Source of the DNA: Lachnospiraceae bacterium UBA3801
GTDB taxonomy: Bacteria; Bacillota; Clostridia; Lachnospirales; Lachnospiraceae
Assembly: GCA_002368685.1 (NCBI GenBank)
Contig: DFEN01000057.1
Coordinates: forward strand, 1 to 13,510
Length of the DNA stretch: 13,510 bases
Direction of reading: 5' to 3'
Position 1 is the stretch's first letter; every line of letters starts with the position of its first letter. The position numbers and the translations under genes are program-made. Below are positions 6,886 through 13,510 of this stretch, one piece after another. The notes beneath the pieces were generated by a model. That model was not told the DNA's origin and did no database searches. It saw only the letters and a program-made list of their open reading frames with translations.

Positions 6886-8982
6886 TTAAAGAATATCTGC
6901 TCTAAGTTTCTTAAGTACCTGGAATGTCTTTGTTCTAAGCTCTTCTGCTTCAAACAGTGAAAGCATTGTATCCATATCGAACTTAGCCTTCATAAGAGTA
7001 TCAATCCAGTCATTTACATAGTCTTTAACATACTCAACATTCTCATCTGACTTATCCTTAAGGATTGTCTGAATATTGTTGATGTTATCAACTACTGAAG
7101 GAGTAGCTTGGTTATTTGATCCTGATGGAGTCTGTGAACCCTCATCTGAAAGCTCGATAACCTTACCAGTCTTTGTGATGATAACCTTCTTGTTAGGAGT
7201 AGACTCTGGCTTAACACTTGTTCCGCCACCCTTCTTATCAAGAAGCTTCTCTGTAGCCTTAATCAGACATACAACAGAATATGTAGCCTCCTGAGGTGTC
7301 TGCTCAGCATGTCCCTTTCCTTCATGCTGATGCCATAGCCATTCAGACTTAAGCAGCATCTCTTCAATCTTGGAATCATCAAGAAGCTGTTTCAGATCAT
7401 TATCGATTGTAGGAGCAGCTCCTCTACCGAAGAGACCGCCACCTGACTTACCCTGTGAAGAATCGCCCTTTCTGTATCTAGCAGGAACAGCAACCTCCTC
7501 ATATGTCTTAACAAGGAGCTTCTCTGCAACCTTTGGATCATAATCGCCATTAATAATAGCAATTCTACCGCCGTTAAGACCATTAATAATCATGTCCTCA
7601 GCAGCCATGAATACCAGAGTCTTCTGACGATCATCAATCATCTGCTTTATCTCATAATTTGTCTTAGACTTCTCAAGGATAGCATTCTTACGAACCTTAA
7701 ATGCCTTAATCTTCTCTTTAATACTGAAGAACATCTTGAGGAGTGATGGATTAGCATTTACATAGTCATTAATCCATGTAATCTCAACATACTGATGCTC
7801 AATCTTATTTGAAAGCTCATATACATTGTAGCCATCGAATACTACATTAAGTGTTGTATACAGCTTCTCAAGTATCTCATACTTCTCTTCCCAAGGGCGT
7901 CCTGTAACTTCAGAGTTAACAAGCTCTTTTATACCACATTCATAAAATACAAGGTTGTACTCATAGAGACCTTCAAAGATATTTGTTTTACCTGTAAGCT
8001 GAGCTCCTGCACCAAGAATCTGAAGATTCTTCTTCATATCAGGCTCATTCTCAATGTATAGATAAACCTTCTTAACAAAAGCAGATACTTCACTTATAAG
8101 TGTATCTATTCTCTTGTTGTAGAGCTCCTGCTTAGAAATAGCTGTAAGTACATTTCTACTAAGTACGCTTGTATCCTGAGTAGTATTGATATTTCTGATC
8201 AGCTCCTTGAAGCTCTCATATACAGCCATGTTATCAATTGGGATATACTCTGCATTAAGTCCATAGAACTCAAACGCCTTATTGTAATCCTTGTTAGCAA
8301 TAAAAGTATTGAAAAGACCTATAGAAAGCTGAGTCTTGTAATCATTTCCTACATGAGGATCCTCAACAACATAATCATAAAGAACTTCAAGGTTGCTTAG
8401 GTAAGCATCTGAATTAGCAAGAGATGTAGGAAGTCCCATATCCATTACTACATTGATAAGATCCAGGTAACCTAGAAGACCCTTATCAAAGTTCTTTGGT
8501 CTGTCATCATCCTCAAGTATCTGATAGCTTACATTTATAAGAAGTGGCGCTATTCTCTCACCGATGAGTCTCATAGCCTCTCCAAACTTCTCATTCTGAT
8601 ATAAATAGATAAGCCAGATGCTGTATCTGTAAATACCTGTTGTATTTATAGGCGCATCAATATCAGAAGGATCGATATCACCGTAAACGAATTTGAAAAG
8701 TGGCTCTATCCACTCATCAATCTCATATCTCCCCTTCGCTTTGATGTTCTCATCAACAAACTCGCCTAACTCATACAGCTTAGTACATTGAGCTTTAACG
8801 TCATCATCAACGTTCATGCTCTTTAGATCGAAATTGCTATCCTTCAAGTAGTCGATTACTAAAGCATAGAAACCATCCTCGACCTGCTCATTCAGGAAAC
8901 GAATGAGTAACCCCTTGTTATTAGAAGCTGCAATGGATAGGACATTATTATCACTGCCCGTTATGTTAGCTGGTAATGCCAT
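6886..8982 (-). CDS. Unrecognised 698-residue, mostly helical cytoplasmic protein
   Basis: I do not recognise this protein. It has no signal peptide and no convincing membrane segment. Residues 1-500 look almost entirely alpha-helical, with alternating hydrophobic and charged residues that would suit a helical-repeat (TPR-like or HEAT-like) scaffold, but no repeat consensus is clear. A glycine-rich linker lies at about 505-523 and is followed by a short helical segment (526-583). A second low-complexity linker rich in Lys, Ser, Thr, Pro and Gly covers about 584-630, and a charged helical C-terminal domain spans 631-698. GAQLTGKT at 326-333 fits the bare P-loop pattern but has no visible partner motif. 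The start is well supported: AGGAGG sits 8 nt before the ATG, with a near-consensus promoter further upstream. Lysine codons are dominated by AAG, as in glk and leuS here, which hints at high expression. Confidence 0.88.
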   Translation of the reverse strand: MALPANITGSDNNVLSIAASNNKGLLIRFLNEQVEDGFYALVIDYLKDSNFDLKSMNVDDDVKAQCTKLYELGEFVDENIKAKGRYEIDEWIEPLFKFVYGDIDPSDIDAPINTTGIYRYSIWLIYLYQNEKFGEAMRLIGERIAPLLINVSYQILEDDDRPKNFDKGLLGYLDLINVVMDMGLPTSLANSDAYLSNLEVLYDYVVEDPHVGNDYKTQLSIGLFNTFIANKDYNKAFEFYGLNAEYIPIDNMAVYESFKELIRNINTTQDTSVLSRNVLTAISKQELYNKRIDTLISEVSAFVKKVYLYIENEPDMKKNLQILGAGAQLTGKTNIFEGLYEYNLVFYECGIKELVNSEVTGRPWEEKYEILEKLYTTLNVVFDGYNVYELSNKIEHQYVEITWINDYVNANPSLLKMFFSIKEKIKAFKVRKNAILEKSKTNYEIKQMIDDRQKTLVFMAAEDMIINGLNGGRIAIINGDYDPKVAEKLLVKTYEEVAVPARYRKGDSSQGKSGGGLFGRGAAPTIDNDLKQLLDDSKIEEMLLKSEWLWHQHEGKGHAEQTPQEATYSVVCLIKATEKLLDKKGGGTSVKPESTPNKKVIITKTGKVIELSDEGSQTPSGSNNQATPSVVDNINNIQTILKDKSDENVEYVKDYVNDWIDTLMKAKFDMDTMLSLFEAEELRTKTFQVLKKLRADIL

Positions 8983-9025
8983 ACTCCAATCCTCCTCACT
9001 TTTGTAACTAATTTTTTCACAACAT

Positions 9026-9055
9026 AAAAAGCAACTGTATTTAACAGTCGCTTTT
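9026..9055 (-). terminator. Terminator of the MutS-like gene
   Basis: Arms 9044-9055 and 9027-9038 give a 12-bp stem around a 5-nt loop. As minus-strand RNA all positions pair (one G-U); on the plus strand the same position is C-A. The 3' arm ends in a run of five U. It lies about 62 nt past the MutS-like stop. It overlaps the transcription start region of the downstream gene. Confidence 0.75.
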
Positions 9056-9084
9056 ATTGTACTTTAATTTAAAAATTGAGTCAA
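9056..9084 (-). promoter_or_regulatory. Near-consensus sigma-A promoter of the 698-residue gene
   Basis: On the minus strand TTGACT (9079-9084) is followed after exactly 17 nt by TACAAT (9056-9061), each matching consensus at 5 of 6 positions. The expected start is near 9049, giving a leader of about 65 nt that ends in the AGGAGG ribosome binding site. It is the best promoter match in the window. Confidence 0.8.
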
Positions 9085-9117
9085 CGTCATTTTGTCAGTT
9101 TTTTACCAAAATATTTG

Positions 9118-10896
9118 TTAATTTTGCACAAGTCCAGCCATTTTTAGGATAGCTATTGCATTTCGAGTGGTACATTTTCCATCTCTCATCTTGTAGTCAA
9201 ACTTCAGCTCACCATTTTCGTAGTATTCTTCAAAGTGATAATTGTTCTCACTAAGGTCGCATAGTTCGAAATCATGAGTAGAAACAAGCACCATAGAGTT
9301 ACCGGCTGATAACTTTTGTAGAGCCTCTGTTGCTCCAACTATTCTATCTGCAGAATTCGTTCCCTTAAATATCTCGTCTATTAAACAAATAGCCGGCACA
9401 CTGGCATCTGAACTTATATATTCAGCCATTTCTTTTATTCTTAGGATTTCAGCATAGAAGGTGGATATTCCTCCTGCCACATCATCCATAACTCTCATAG
9501 AGGTAAATATTTTCATATATGGAACCTTGAAGCTCTCAGCACAGACTCCTGCTCCAATGTATGAAAGAACCATATTAATGGCTACAGTTCGAAGATAGGT
9601 TGTTTTACCAGACATATTTGAACCGGTAATTATTGTTAGCTTATTATCTATAACCGCATCATTAGAAACTACTGAATCAGGATTAAGTAATGGATGATAA
9701 ACCTTTGTCATAGCAAGTTTCATAGTACCTGTTATCTCTGGCTCAGTAGTATCACGAACCATTGATAGAACCGCTATAGAGCCCAGTTCTTCTATATCAG
9801 AGATAATATCAGTGCATTCTTCAAAAACGCCTTCATTCTTAGCTGTCCACTTAGATGCTGCAAGTGCTATATAATAATCCCAGCCAAGGAAGCCAGCCAG
9901 AACCATATGGATAATAGGGTTAAAGGATATATTATTAAATGCACTTATTCGTCCCATACTTCTTATAGCTGAAAGTATTCCGTCTCTACTAGTTGTTCTA
10001 TCATATATATTCTTAAGAACTTCACTCTTAAATTCAGAATCACTTATAAGCTTTAGCATTCTATGATAATCATTAGAAGCTATTCCATACTTATATACAG
10101 GCGAAATGATACTATCAAGGATTCCCATTGGGAACCAAGTAATTACTAGACCAAGTATAAATGCAATAAGTATTCTGGTTGGGGTTTGTCCTCCCACCAG
10201 CACTAGGATTATTGCAGCTATGTTAATAACAGGGACAAGTATCATTAGTGGATACATCCATAGAGGAAGCTTCTTTACATCCTTTTCTGGAGTTTCCTTC
10301 TCTTCCTCTCCAAGTCTTTCCTTTTCCTTCTCTCTCTTCTCGAGTATTCTTTCTGAAGAAGCCTCGAAATCAACAAGGAAGGAAACCTTCTCTGAAAGTT
10401 CCTGAACTGCCTCATATCTCTTACTTCTATCCTCAAGTTTAACATTCTTTAAGGATAAAGTATTCGCTAGCTTCTCTCTTCCTGCGCTAGTATGAGCAAT
10501 AGAAATCATCTGAAATAAAGATGCTCGACCTAGAAGATCTAAATCATGCGATAGATTATCATTAGGTTTTAGATATTCAGAGCCATCATCCTTGAAGCTT
10601 CTCCACTCGCCAGATTTACGCTTCAAATATCTTCCAAGCACCTTAGACTTAGCCTTGATGCTAGATATATTTTCATTTATCAGGCTATGATATCTAACGA
10701 GGAATACAAAGCCGATAACAAAGACTATTCCAAGCATCATATAAATAACACTATGATTACTGGCACCTAGGGCAATAAAAATAACTGCTATAAGGAATAC
10801 AACTAATCTAAAGCCTGCCACCTTAGAATATTTGTTATCCAGCTTTATAAGTTCTTTCTCTATATCATTCTTTTCATTTAGTAAGTTTTCATTCAT
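9118..10896 (-). CDS. Membrane-anchored MutS-like ATPase
   Basis: The 592-residue product carries a MutS-type C-terminal ATPase: Walker A GSNMSGKTT at 425-433, ISTFYAE around 477-483, Walker B ICLIDEIFKGTN at 503-514, and the switch histidine in STHD at 539-542. DLLGRASLFQ near 120-129 matches the start of the MutS core domain. Mismatch-recognition and connector domains are absent, as is a Smr domain, so it is neither a standard MutS nor MutS2. Two hydrophobic hairpins, about 28-46 with 50-68 and 213-235 with 241-260, predict four membrane helices with the ATPase in the cytoplasm. A charged Glu/Lys-rich segment lies at 180-210. The ATG at 10896 is chosen over the in-frame one at 10932 because AGAGG lies 8 nt before it and the upstream ATG has none. 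Proteins of this shape are often labelled mismatch repair proteins, but a repair role is unproven. Confidence 0.9.
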   Translation of the reverse strand: MNENLLNEKNDIEKELIKLDNKYSKVAGFRLVVFLIAVIFIALGASNHSVIYMMLGIVFVIGFVFLVRYHSLINENISSIKAKSKVLGRYLKRKSGEWRSFKDDGSEYLKPNDNLSHDLDLLGRASLFQMISIAHTSAGREKLANTLSLKNVKLEDRSKRYEAVQELSEKVSFLVDFEASSERILEKREKEKERLGEEEKETPEKDVKKLPLWMYPLMILVPVINIAAIILVLVGGQTPTRILIAFILGLVITWFPMGILDSIISPVYKYGIASNDYHRMLKLISDSEFKSEVLKNIYDRTTSRDGILSAIRSMGRISAFNNISFNPIIHMVLAGFLGWDYYIALAASKWTAKNEGVFEECTDIISDIEELGSIAVLSMVRDTTEPEITGTMKLAMTKVYHPLLNPDSVVSNDAVIDNKLTIITGSNMSGKTTYLRTVAINMVLSYIGAGVCAESFKVPYMKIFTSMRVMDDVAGGISTFYAEILRIKEMAEYISSDASVPAICLIDEIFKGTNSADRIVGATEALQKLSAGNSMVLVSTHDFELCDLSENNYHFEEYYENGELKFDYKMRDGKCTTRNAIAILKMAGLVQN

Positions 10897-10917
10897 TGTC
10901 TCTACCTCTCTAACGCC

Positions 10918-10923
10918 ATTATA
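10918..10923 (-). promoter_or_regulatory. Possible -10 box of the MutS-like gene
   Basis: TATAAT on the minus strand lies 21 nt before the chosen ATG. A start about 7 nt downstream would exclude the in-frame ATG at 10932 from the mRNA, supporting the shorter protein. The -35 candidate at 17-nt spacing (TCGATT, 10941-10946) is poor. Confidence 0.35.
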
Positions 10924-10974
10924 GATTACCATAATAGAAAAATCGATTCAAGCAATTAGAGCCATAACTAATAA

Positions 10975-11003
10975 TTGATTTTTAGGAATTAATACATTAA
11001 AAT
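10975..11003 (+). promoter_or_regulatory. Candidate promoter for the YtxH-like gene
   Basis: TTGATT (10975-10980) and TAAAAT (10998-11003) are separated by 17 nt, matching consensus at 4 and 5 of 6 positions. Transcription would start near 11010, placing the 14-bp palindrome just downstream of +1. A second perfect TATAAT at 11031-11036 lies immediately after the palindrome but has no good -35, so which -10 is used is open. Confidence 0.45.
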
Positions 11004-11015
11004 ATACTCTAATGG

Positions 11016-11029
11016 GTGTAGTACTACAC
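11016..11029. promoter_or_regulatory. Perfect 14-bp palindrome, operator-like
   Basis: GTGTAGTACTACAC equals its own reverse complement. It lies in the divergent region between the MutS-like and YtxH-like genes, between two candidate -10 boxes of the latter and 30 nt before its ATG. The position suits a repressor or activator site for a dimeric regulator. I cannot assign it to a known regulator family. Confidence 0.5.
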
Positions 11030-11058
11030 ATATAATGTTAAGAAAGGTGGAATTAATC

Positions 11059-11532
11059 ATGGCAAGACGTAGTTTATTAGGTGGACTTCTTACAGTAGGT
11101 GCTGCTGCAGCCGCTGTTGCAGGTGTTGCTTATCTCTTCAAGGAGGAAATTAGAGAGACAAAGACATATAAGGATCTCAATGAGAAGTATGATGTAGATA
11201 AGAAAATTAAGGATTATTCCGAAAAAGCTAAAGAAACAGCTTATGATTTAAAGGATAAAGCTAAAGAAGCAGCTAAAGATATCAAGTCTCAGGTTGAAGA
11301 ATGGAAGGCTTCACAGGAAGATGACATCTTCGAGGATGATGAAATAATCATCGATGGCGACTTCTCAGAGGATAGAGATTATGTATCTATCAAGGATGCT
11401 GCTGAAGATGTTAAAGAAGAAGTTAAGGATGTTGCCGAGGACGTTAAAGAAGCTGCTGAAGAAGCTAAGGATGACGTTAAGGATGCCGTTGAAGAAATCA
11501 AGGATAATATCGACGATGCTAAGGAAGACTAA
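11059..11532 (+). CDS. YtxH-like membrane-anchored helical-repeat protein
   Basis: The 157-residue product has one N-terminal glycine/alanine-rich membrane helix (about 7-27) after a short basic start (MARR), then a long, highly charged amphipathic tail. Helical block 1 (53-85, Lys-rich) and block 2 (114-157, Asp/Glu-rich) are both built of 11-residue units; a very acidic stretch (86-110) separates them. This layout resembles YtxH proteins, linked to general stress in Bacillus, and the repeat period resembles group 3 LEA proteins. A stress-protective or envelope-associated role is an inference. The ATG at 11059 is chosen because AAGGTGG lies 8 nt upstream; an in-frame ATG at 11035 has no ribosome binding site and overlaps the TATAAT at 11031. 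A strong terminator follows, so the gene looks monocistronic. Confidence 0.85.
   Translation: MARRSLLGGLLTVGAAAAAVAGVAYLFKEEIRETKTYKDLNEKYDVDKKIKDYSEKAKETAYDLKDKAKEAAKDIKSQVEEWKASQEDDIFEDDEIIIDGDFSEDRDYVSIKDAAEDVKEEVKDVAEDVKEAAEEAKDDVKDAVEEIKDNIDDAKED
11215..11313 (+). repeat. Three 11-residue amphipathic repeats, Lys-rich (YtxH-like block 1)
   Basis: Residues 53-85 can be split into three 11-residue units; the middle one, LKDKAKEAAKD, is the clearest. Hydrophobic or alanine positions recur at fixed places, as in LEA group 3 repeats. The third unit is degenerate. Confidence 0.55.
11398..11529 (+). repeat. Four tandem 11-residue amphipathic repeats, acidic (YtxH-like block 2)
   Basis: Residues 114-157 divide exactly into four 11-residue units running to the last residue. 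Example units are VAEDVKEAAEE and AKDDVKDAVEE. The coding DNA is also repetitive (GCTGAAGA, GTTAAAGAAG and GTTAAGGATG recur), suggesting growth by duplication. Confidence 0.65.
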
Positions 11533-11555
11533 TAAGTATCTACTTTAATAATAAG

Positions 11556-11584
11556 AAAGTCAGGGGGTAAACCCTGACTTTTTT
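11556..11584. terminator. Shared convergent terminator
   Basis: AAAGTCAGGG (11556-11565) pairs over 10 bp with 11572-11581 around a 6-nt loop. The plus strand continues with six T (11579-11584), a classic terminator for the YtxH-like gene. On the minus strand the stem directly follows the TAA of the 248-residue gene and is followed by a looser U-rich tail, so it probably ends both. Confidence 0.88.
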
Positions 11585-12329
11585 AATCCCTTTTAAAGAT
11601 ATCTATATGAGATATATATGCATTTATAATAAAGTTTGCTGTGGTATATACCCCATCCTCATTTTTGTCCAGTCTATTTTTCATCTCATAGTCAAGCACA
11701 CGAATCAGCTTAACCTTGCTACCTGATATTCCCTTTTTGTTAATACCAAAAACAAATTGCGGTTTGATAAGTCCTAGTATCATATATAAAAAGCTAATAA
11801 TTATAAGACCGCCAATTATTATCTTCCCATTTTCAATAATAAATATTCTAAGTTTCGGATATTTAAGTTCATTTATGAAAATCGGACTAACAGCATTCTT
11901 AAAGGTATCATCTCCTCTTTTAAATGCATCCGCATAGTTTTTCTCAATATACTGACTCCTAATCTCATCCTGCTCCAGTCCGGCATATATATCAACCTTT
12001 TCACCATTACTTAGCTTTTTATAGGTTTCATCTGTCAGGATAAACATCTGAAGCTTATCGCCAGAGTACATGTAATAATAAGATCCAAGCTTACCCTCTT
12101 CTCCTTTTTCATTAAAGCCAGCAGGCTTCAGATCATCCTGACATGTATAGGATATATTTACTACCCCTTCTCTATATAACAGACCAACATCTGATATATT
12201 ATTAATTGCATGAAAGGAATATGTCTCTAACAGACTGAGCTGAAGCAACATAAATAATGCCAGAAAAAGAATGATAATTATAGGAATCATCATAGCTATA
12301 AGATTTCTACGCAGTAATTTACTGAACAT
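11583..12329 (-). CDS. Unrecognised two-pass membrane protein, 248 residues
   Basis: I do not recognise this protein. It starts with a basic segment (KLLRR) and a membrane helix at about 11-34. An extracytoplasmic domain of about 130 residues (35-165) has a GSYYYMY motif at 82-88 and several beta-like stretches. A second membrane helix lies at about 168-188, and a cytoplasmic tail of about 60 residues (189-248) follows. Topology is inferred from the positive-inside rule. The ATG lies 15 nt after the leuS stop. The only ribosome binding site, AAGGA, abuts that stop, about 11 nt from the ATG, so it is probably co-transcribed and perhaps translationally coupled with leuS. The stop codon touches the shared terminator. 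Nothing in the sequence indicates its function or a link to tRNA charging. Confidence 0.85.
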   Translation of the reverse strand: MFSKLLRRNLIAMMIPIIIILFLALFMLLQLSLLETYSFHAINNISDVGLLYREGVVNISYTCQDDLKPAGFNEKGEEGKLGSYYYMYSGDKLQMFILTDETYKKLSNGEKVDIYAGLEQDEIRSQYIEKNYADAFKRGDDTFKNAVSPIFINELKYPKLRIFIIENGKIIIGGLIIISFLYMILGLIKPQFVFGINKKGISGSKVKLIRVLDYEMKNRLDKNEDGVYTTANFIINAYISHIDIFKRD

Positions 12330-12344
12330 TTAGTCTCATATCCT

Positions 12345-13510
12345 TTATTTTGCAACTATATTAACAATCTTACCCGGAACATAGATTTCCTTGATTATCT
12401 GCTTTCCATCAAGTCTGTTGCCAAGAGCCTCCTTAGCAGCCTTGAAGATATCTTCTTTGCTAGCGTCAGCTGGAACATTTATAGTGAGTCTTGTTTTTCC
12501 AGATACCTGAACAGGAAGTGTTATCTCATCTGTCGCAAGATACTTCTCATCAAAGGCTGGCCACTCTTCATCAAATACAGAAGTTGAACCACCCAGCATC
12601 TCCCAAAGTTCTTCAGCAACATGAGGAGCAAATGGTGCAAGAAGCTTAACTGCTGTTCTAAGTGTTTCCTTATCAACTCCAGCATCCTTAGTAAGCTCAA
12701 CAAACTTGTTGTTGTACTCCATAAATGCAGAGATAACTGTATTCAGGTTGAAGCTCTCTAGTCTCTCAGTAACTGCCTTAGCCAGACCATTTCTAAGTCT
12801 AAGAGTTTCATCAGTTTCAGCAGCATCCTTCTCTAGATTATCTACAACTACATTGTAAAATCTCTTGATGAATCTATATATACCGTCAATTCCCGCATCA
12901 TCCCAGATAGCATCTGCTTCTGGTGGTCCAACGAACAGCTCATATAGTCTCAGTGTATCGCAACCATAATCGCGAACTATATCATCAGGGGATACAATAT
13001 TTCCAAGGGATTTACTCATCTTGGTTGGCTTACCTGTTTCTCTATCACGACCACAAATCATACCCTGATTGAACAGCTTCTGGAATGGTTCATCGAATCC
13101 GATTACTCCGATATCAAAGAGGAACTTAGTCCAGAATCTGGAATAAAGCAGGTGAAGAACTGCATGCTCTACACCACCGATATACATATCAACAGGAAGA
13201 TACTTATCAGCCTTCTCCTTTGAAACCAGTTCCTTGTCATTATGAACATCTACGTATCTAAGGAAATACCATGAAGAACCTGCCCACTGAGGCATAGTAT
13301 TTGTTTCTCTCTTAGCAGGACCACCACACTGAGGACATGTACAATTAACCCACTCATCAATTGCAGCAAGTGGTGATTCACCTGTTCCTGTAGGCTCATA
13401 CTTCTCTACCTCTGGAAGTGTAAGTGGAAGCTCTTCCTCTGGAACTGCAACACATCCGCACTTCTCACAGTGCACGATAGGGATTGGCTCACCCCAGTAT
13501 CTCTGACGTG
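12345..13510 (-). CDS. leuS: Leucyl-tRNA synthetase, C-terminal part, cut by window edge
   Basis: LeuS is the class Ia enzyme that charges tRNA-Leu with leucine. The reading frame is open to the right edge, and 388 complete codons are visible. The codons just inside the edge read RQRYWGEPIPIVHCEKC, continuous with the apparent GTG at 13475, so that GTG is internal. Features in order: a cysteine pair in HCEKCG and another in CTCPQCGG (zinc-domain type), the catalytic-domain stretch DMYIGGVEHAVLHLLYSRFW, the ATP-loop motif KMSKS at 13008-13022, then the anticodon-binding helical domain and the small C-terminal domain ending IVNIVAK. The editing domain and HIGH motif lie outside the window. The stop is 15 nt before the unknown membrane protein gene. 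Confidence 0.97.
   Translation of the reverse strand, partial: RQRYWGEPIPIVHCEKCGCVAVPEEELPLTLPEVEKYEPTGTGESPLAAIDEWVNCTCPQCGGPAKRETNTMPQWAGSSWYFLRYVDVHNDKELVSKEKADKYLPVDMYIGGVEHAVLHLLYSRFWTKFLFDIGVIGFDEPFQKLFNQGMICGRDRETGKPTKMSKSLGNIVSPDDIVRDYGCDTLRLYELFVGPPEADAIWDDAGIDGIYRFIKRFYNVVVDNLEKDAAETDETLRLRNGLAKAVTERLESFNLNTVISAFMEYNNKFVELTKDAGVDKETLRTAVKLLAPFAPHVAEELWEMLGGSTSVFDEEWPAFDEKYLATDEITLPVQVSGKTRLTINVPADASKEDIFKAAKEALGNRLDGKQIIKEIYVPGKIVNIVAK

Noticed and set aside
10897..10932. N-terminal extension of the MutS-like protein from the ATG at 10932
   Set aside because: No ribosome binding site precedes that ATG, and a TATAAT lies between it and the better ATG at 10896.
11035..11058. N-terminal extension of the YtxH-like protein from the ATG at 11035
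   Set aside because: This ATG overlaps a -10 box and lacks a ribosome binding site, whereas AAGGTGG sits well placed for the ATG at 11059.
11354..11548. Second plus-strand frame inside the YtxH-like gene, rich in Lys, Leu and Arg
   Set aside because: It is a shadow of the repetitive codons of the real frame, with no start signals of its own.
13473..13475. GTG at 13475 as the leuS start
   Set aside because: The frame stays open to the window edge and the upstream codons encode the conserved RQRYWGEPIPI stretch of LeuS, so this GTG is internal.
1..13510. Mobile element, CRISPR, prophage or defence island
   Set aside because: No transposase, integrase, direct-repeat array, tRNA-associated att site or recognised defence gene was seen. 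Most genes are standard core functions.

Overview
The window looks like a chromosomal segment from a low-GC anaerobic Firmicute, most likely a member of the Lachnospiraceae. This is inferred from three things: the gene order hprK, ROK glucokinase, murB, rapZ, whiA next to a divergent uvrC; AT-rich sequence with frequent AGA and ATA codons; and strong AGGAGG-type ribosome binding sites. I see no phage, insertion sequence, CRISPR array, tRNA or rRNA. Almost all of the sequence is coding, and no gene-free stretch exceeds 300 bases.

Left block (1-4340, all minus strand, so read right to left): hprK, then a ROK-family glucokinase, murB, rapZ and the 5' part of whiA, which runs off the left edge. 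Gaps are 15-16 nt except for 150 nt between glk and murB. That gap holds a T-tract, a 17-bp hairpin and a possible internal promoter, so murB-rapZ-whiA may be partly uncoupled from hprK-glk. The block combines sugar sensing and phosphorylation (HPr kinase, glucokinase), cell wall precursor synthesis (MurB) and a nucleotide-binding regulator plus a cell-division-linked DNA-binding protein (RapZ, WhiA).

Middle block (4454-6825, plus strand): uvrC, which diverges from hprK and appears to be leaderless, is followed by a YqeG-type HAD phosphatase. A strong bidirectional terminator (6840-6872) separates this pair from the next convergent gene.

Right block (6886-13510): a 698-residue cytoplasmic protein I do not recognise has a near-consensus promoter and a near-perfect Shine-Dalgarno. 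Upstream of it is a membrane-anchored MutS-like ATPase, and the terminator of that gene is interleaved with the promoter of the unknown gene. Divergent from the MutS-like gene is a small membrane-anchored YtxH-like protein with 11-residue amphipathic repeats; a perfect 14-bp palindrome lies in its promoter region. After a shared convergent terminator come an unknown two-pass membrane protein and the 3' part of leuS, which runs off the right edge.

The least explained parts are the 698-residue protein, the membrane MutS homologue, the YtxH-like gene with its palindrome, and the 248-residue membrane protein. Nothing in the sequence proves that they form one system.
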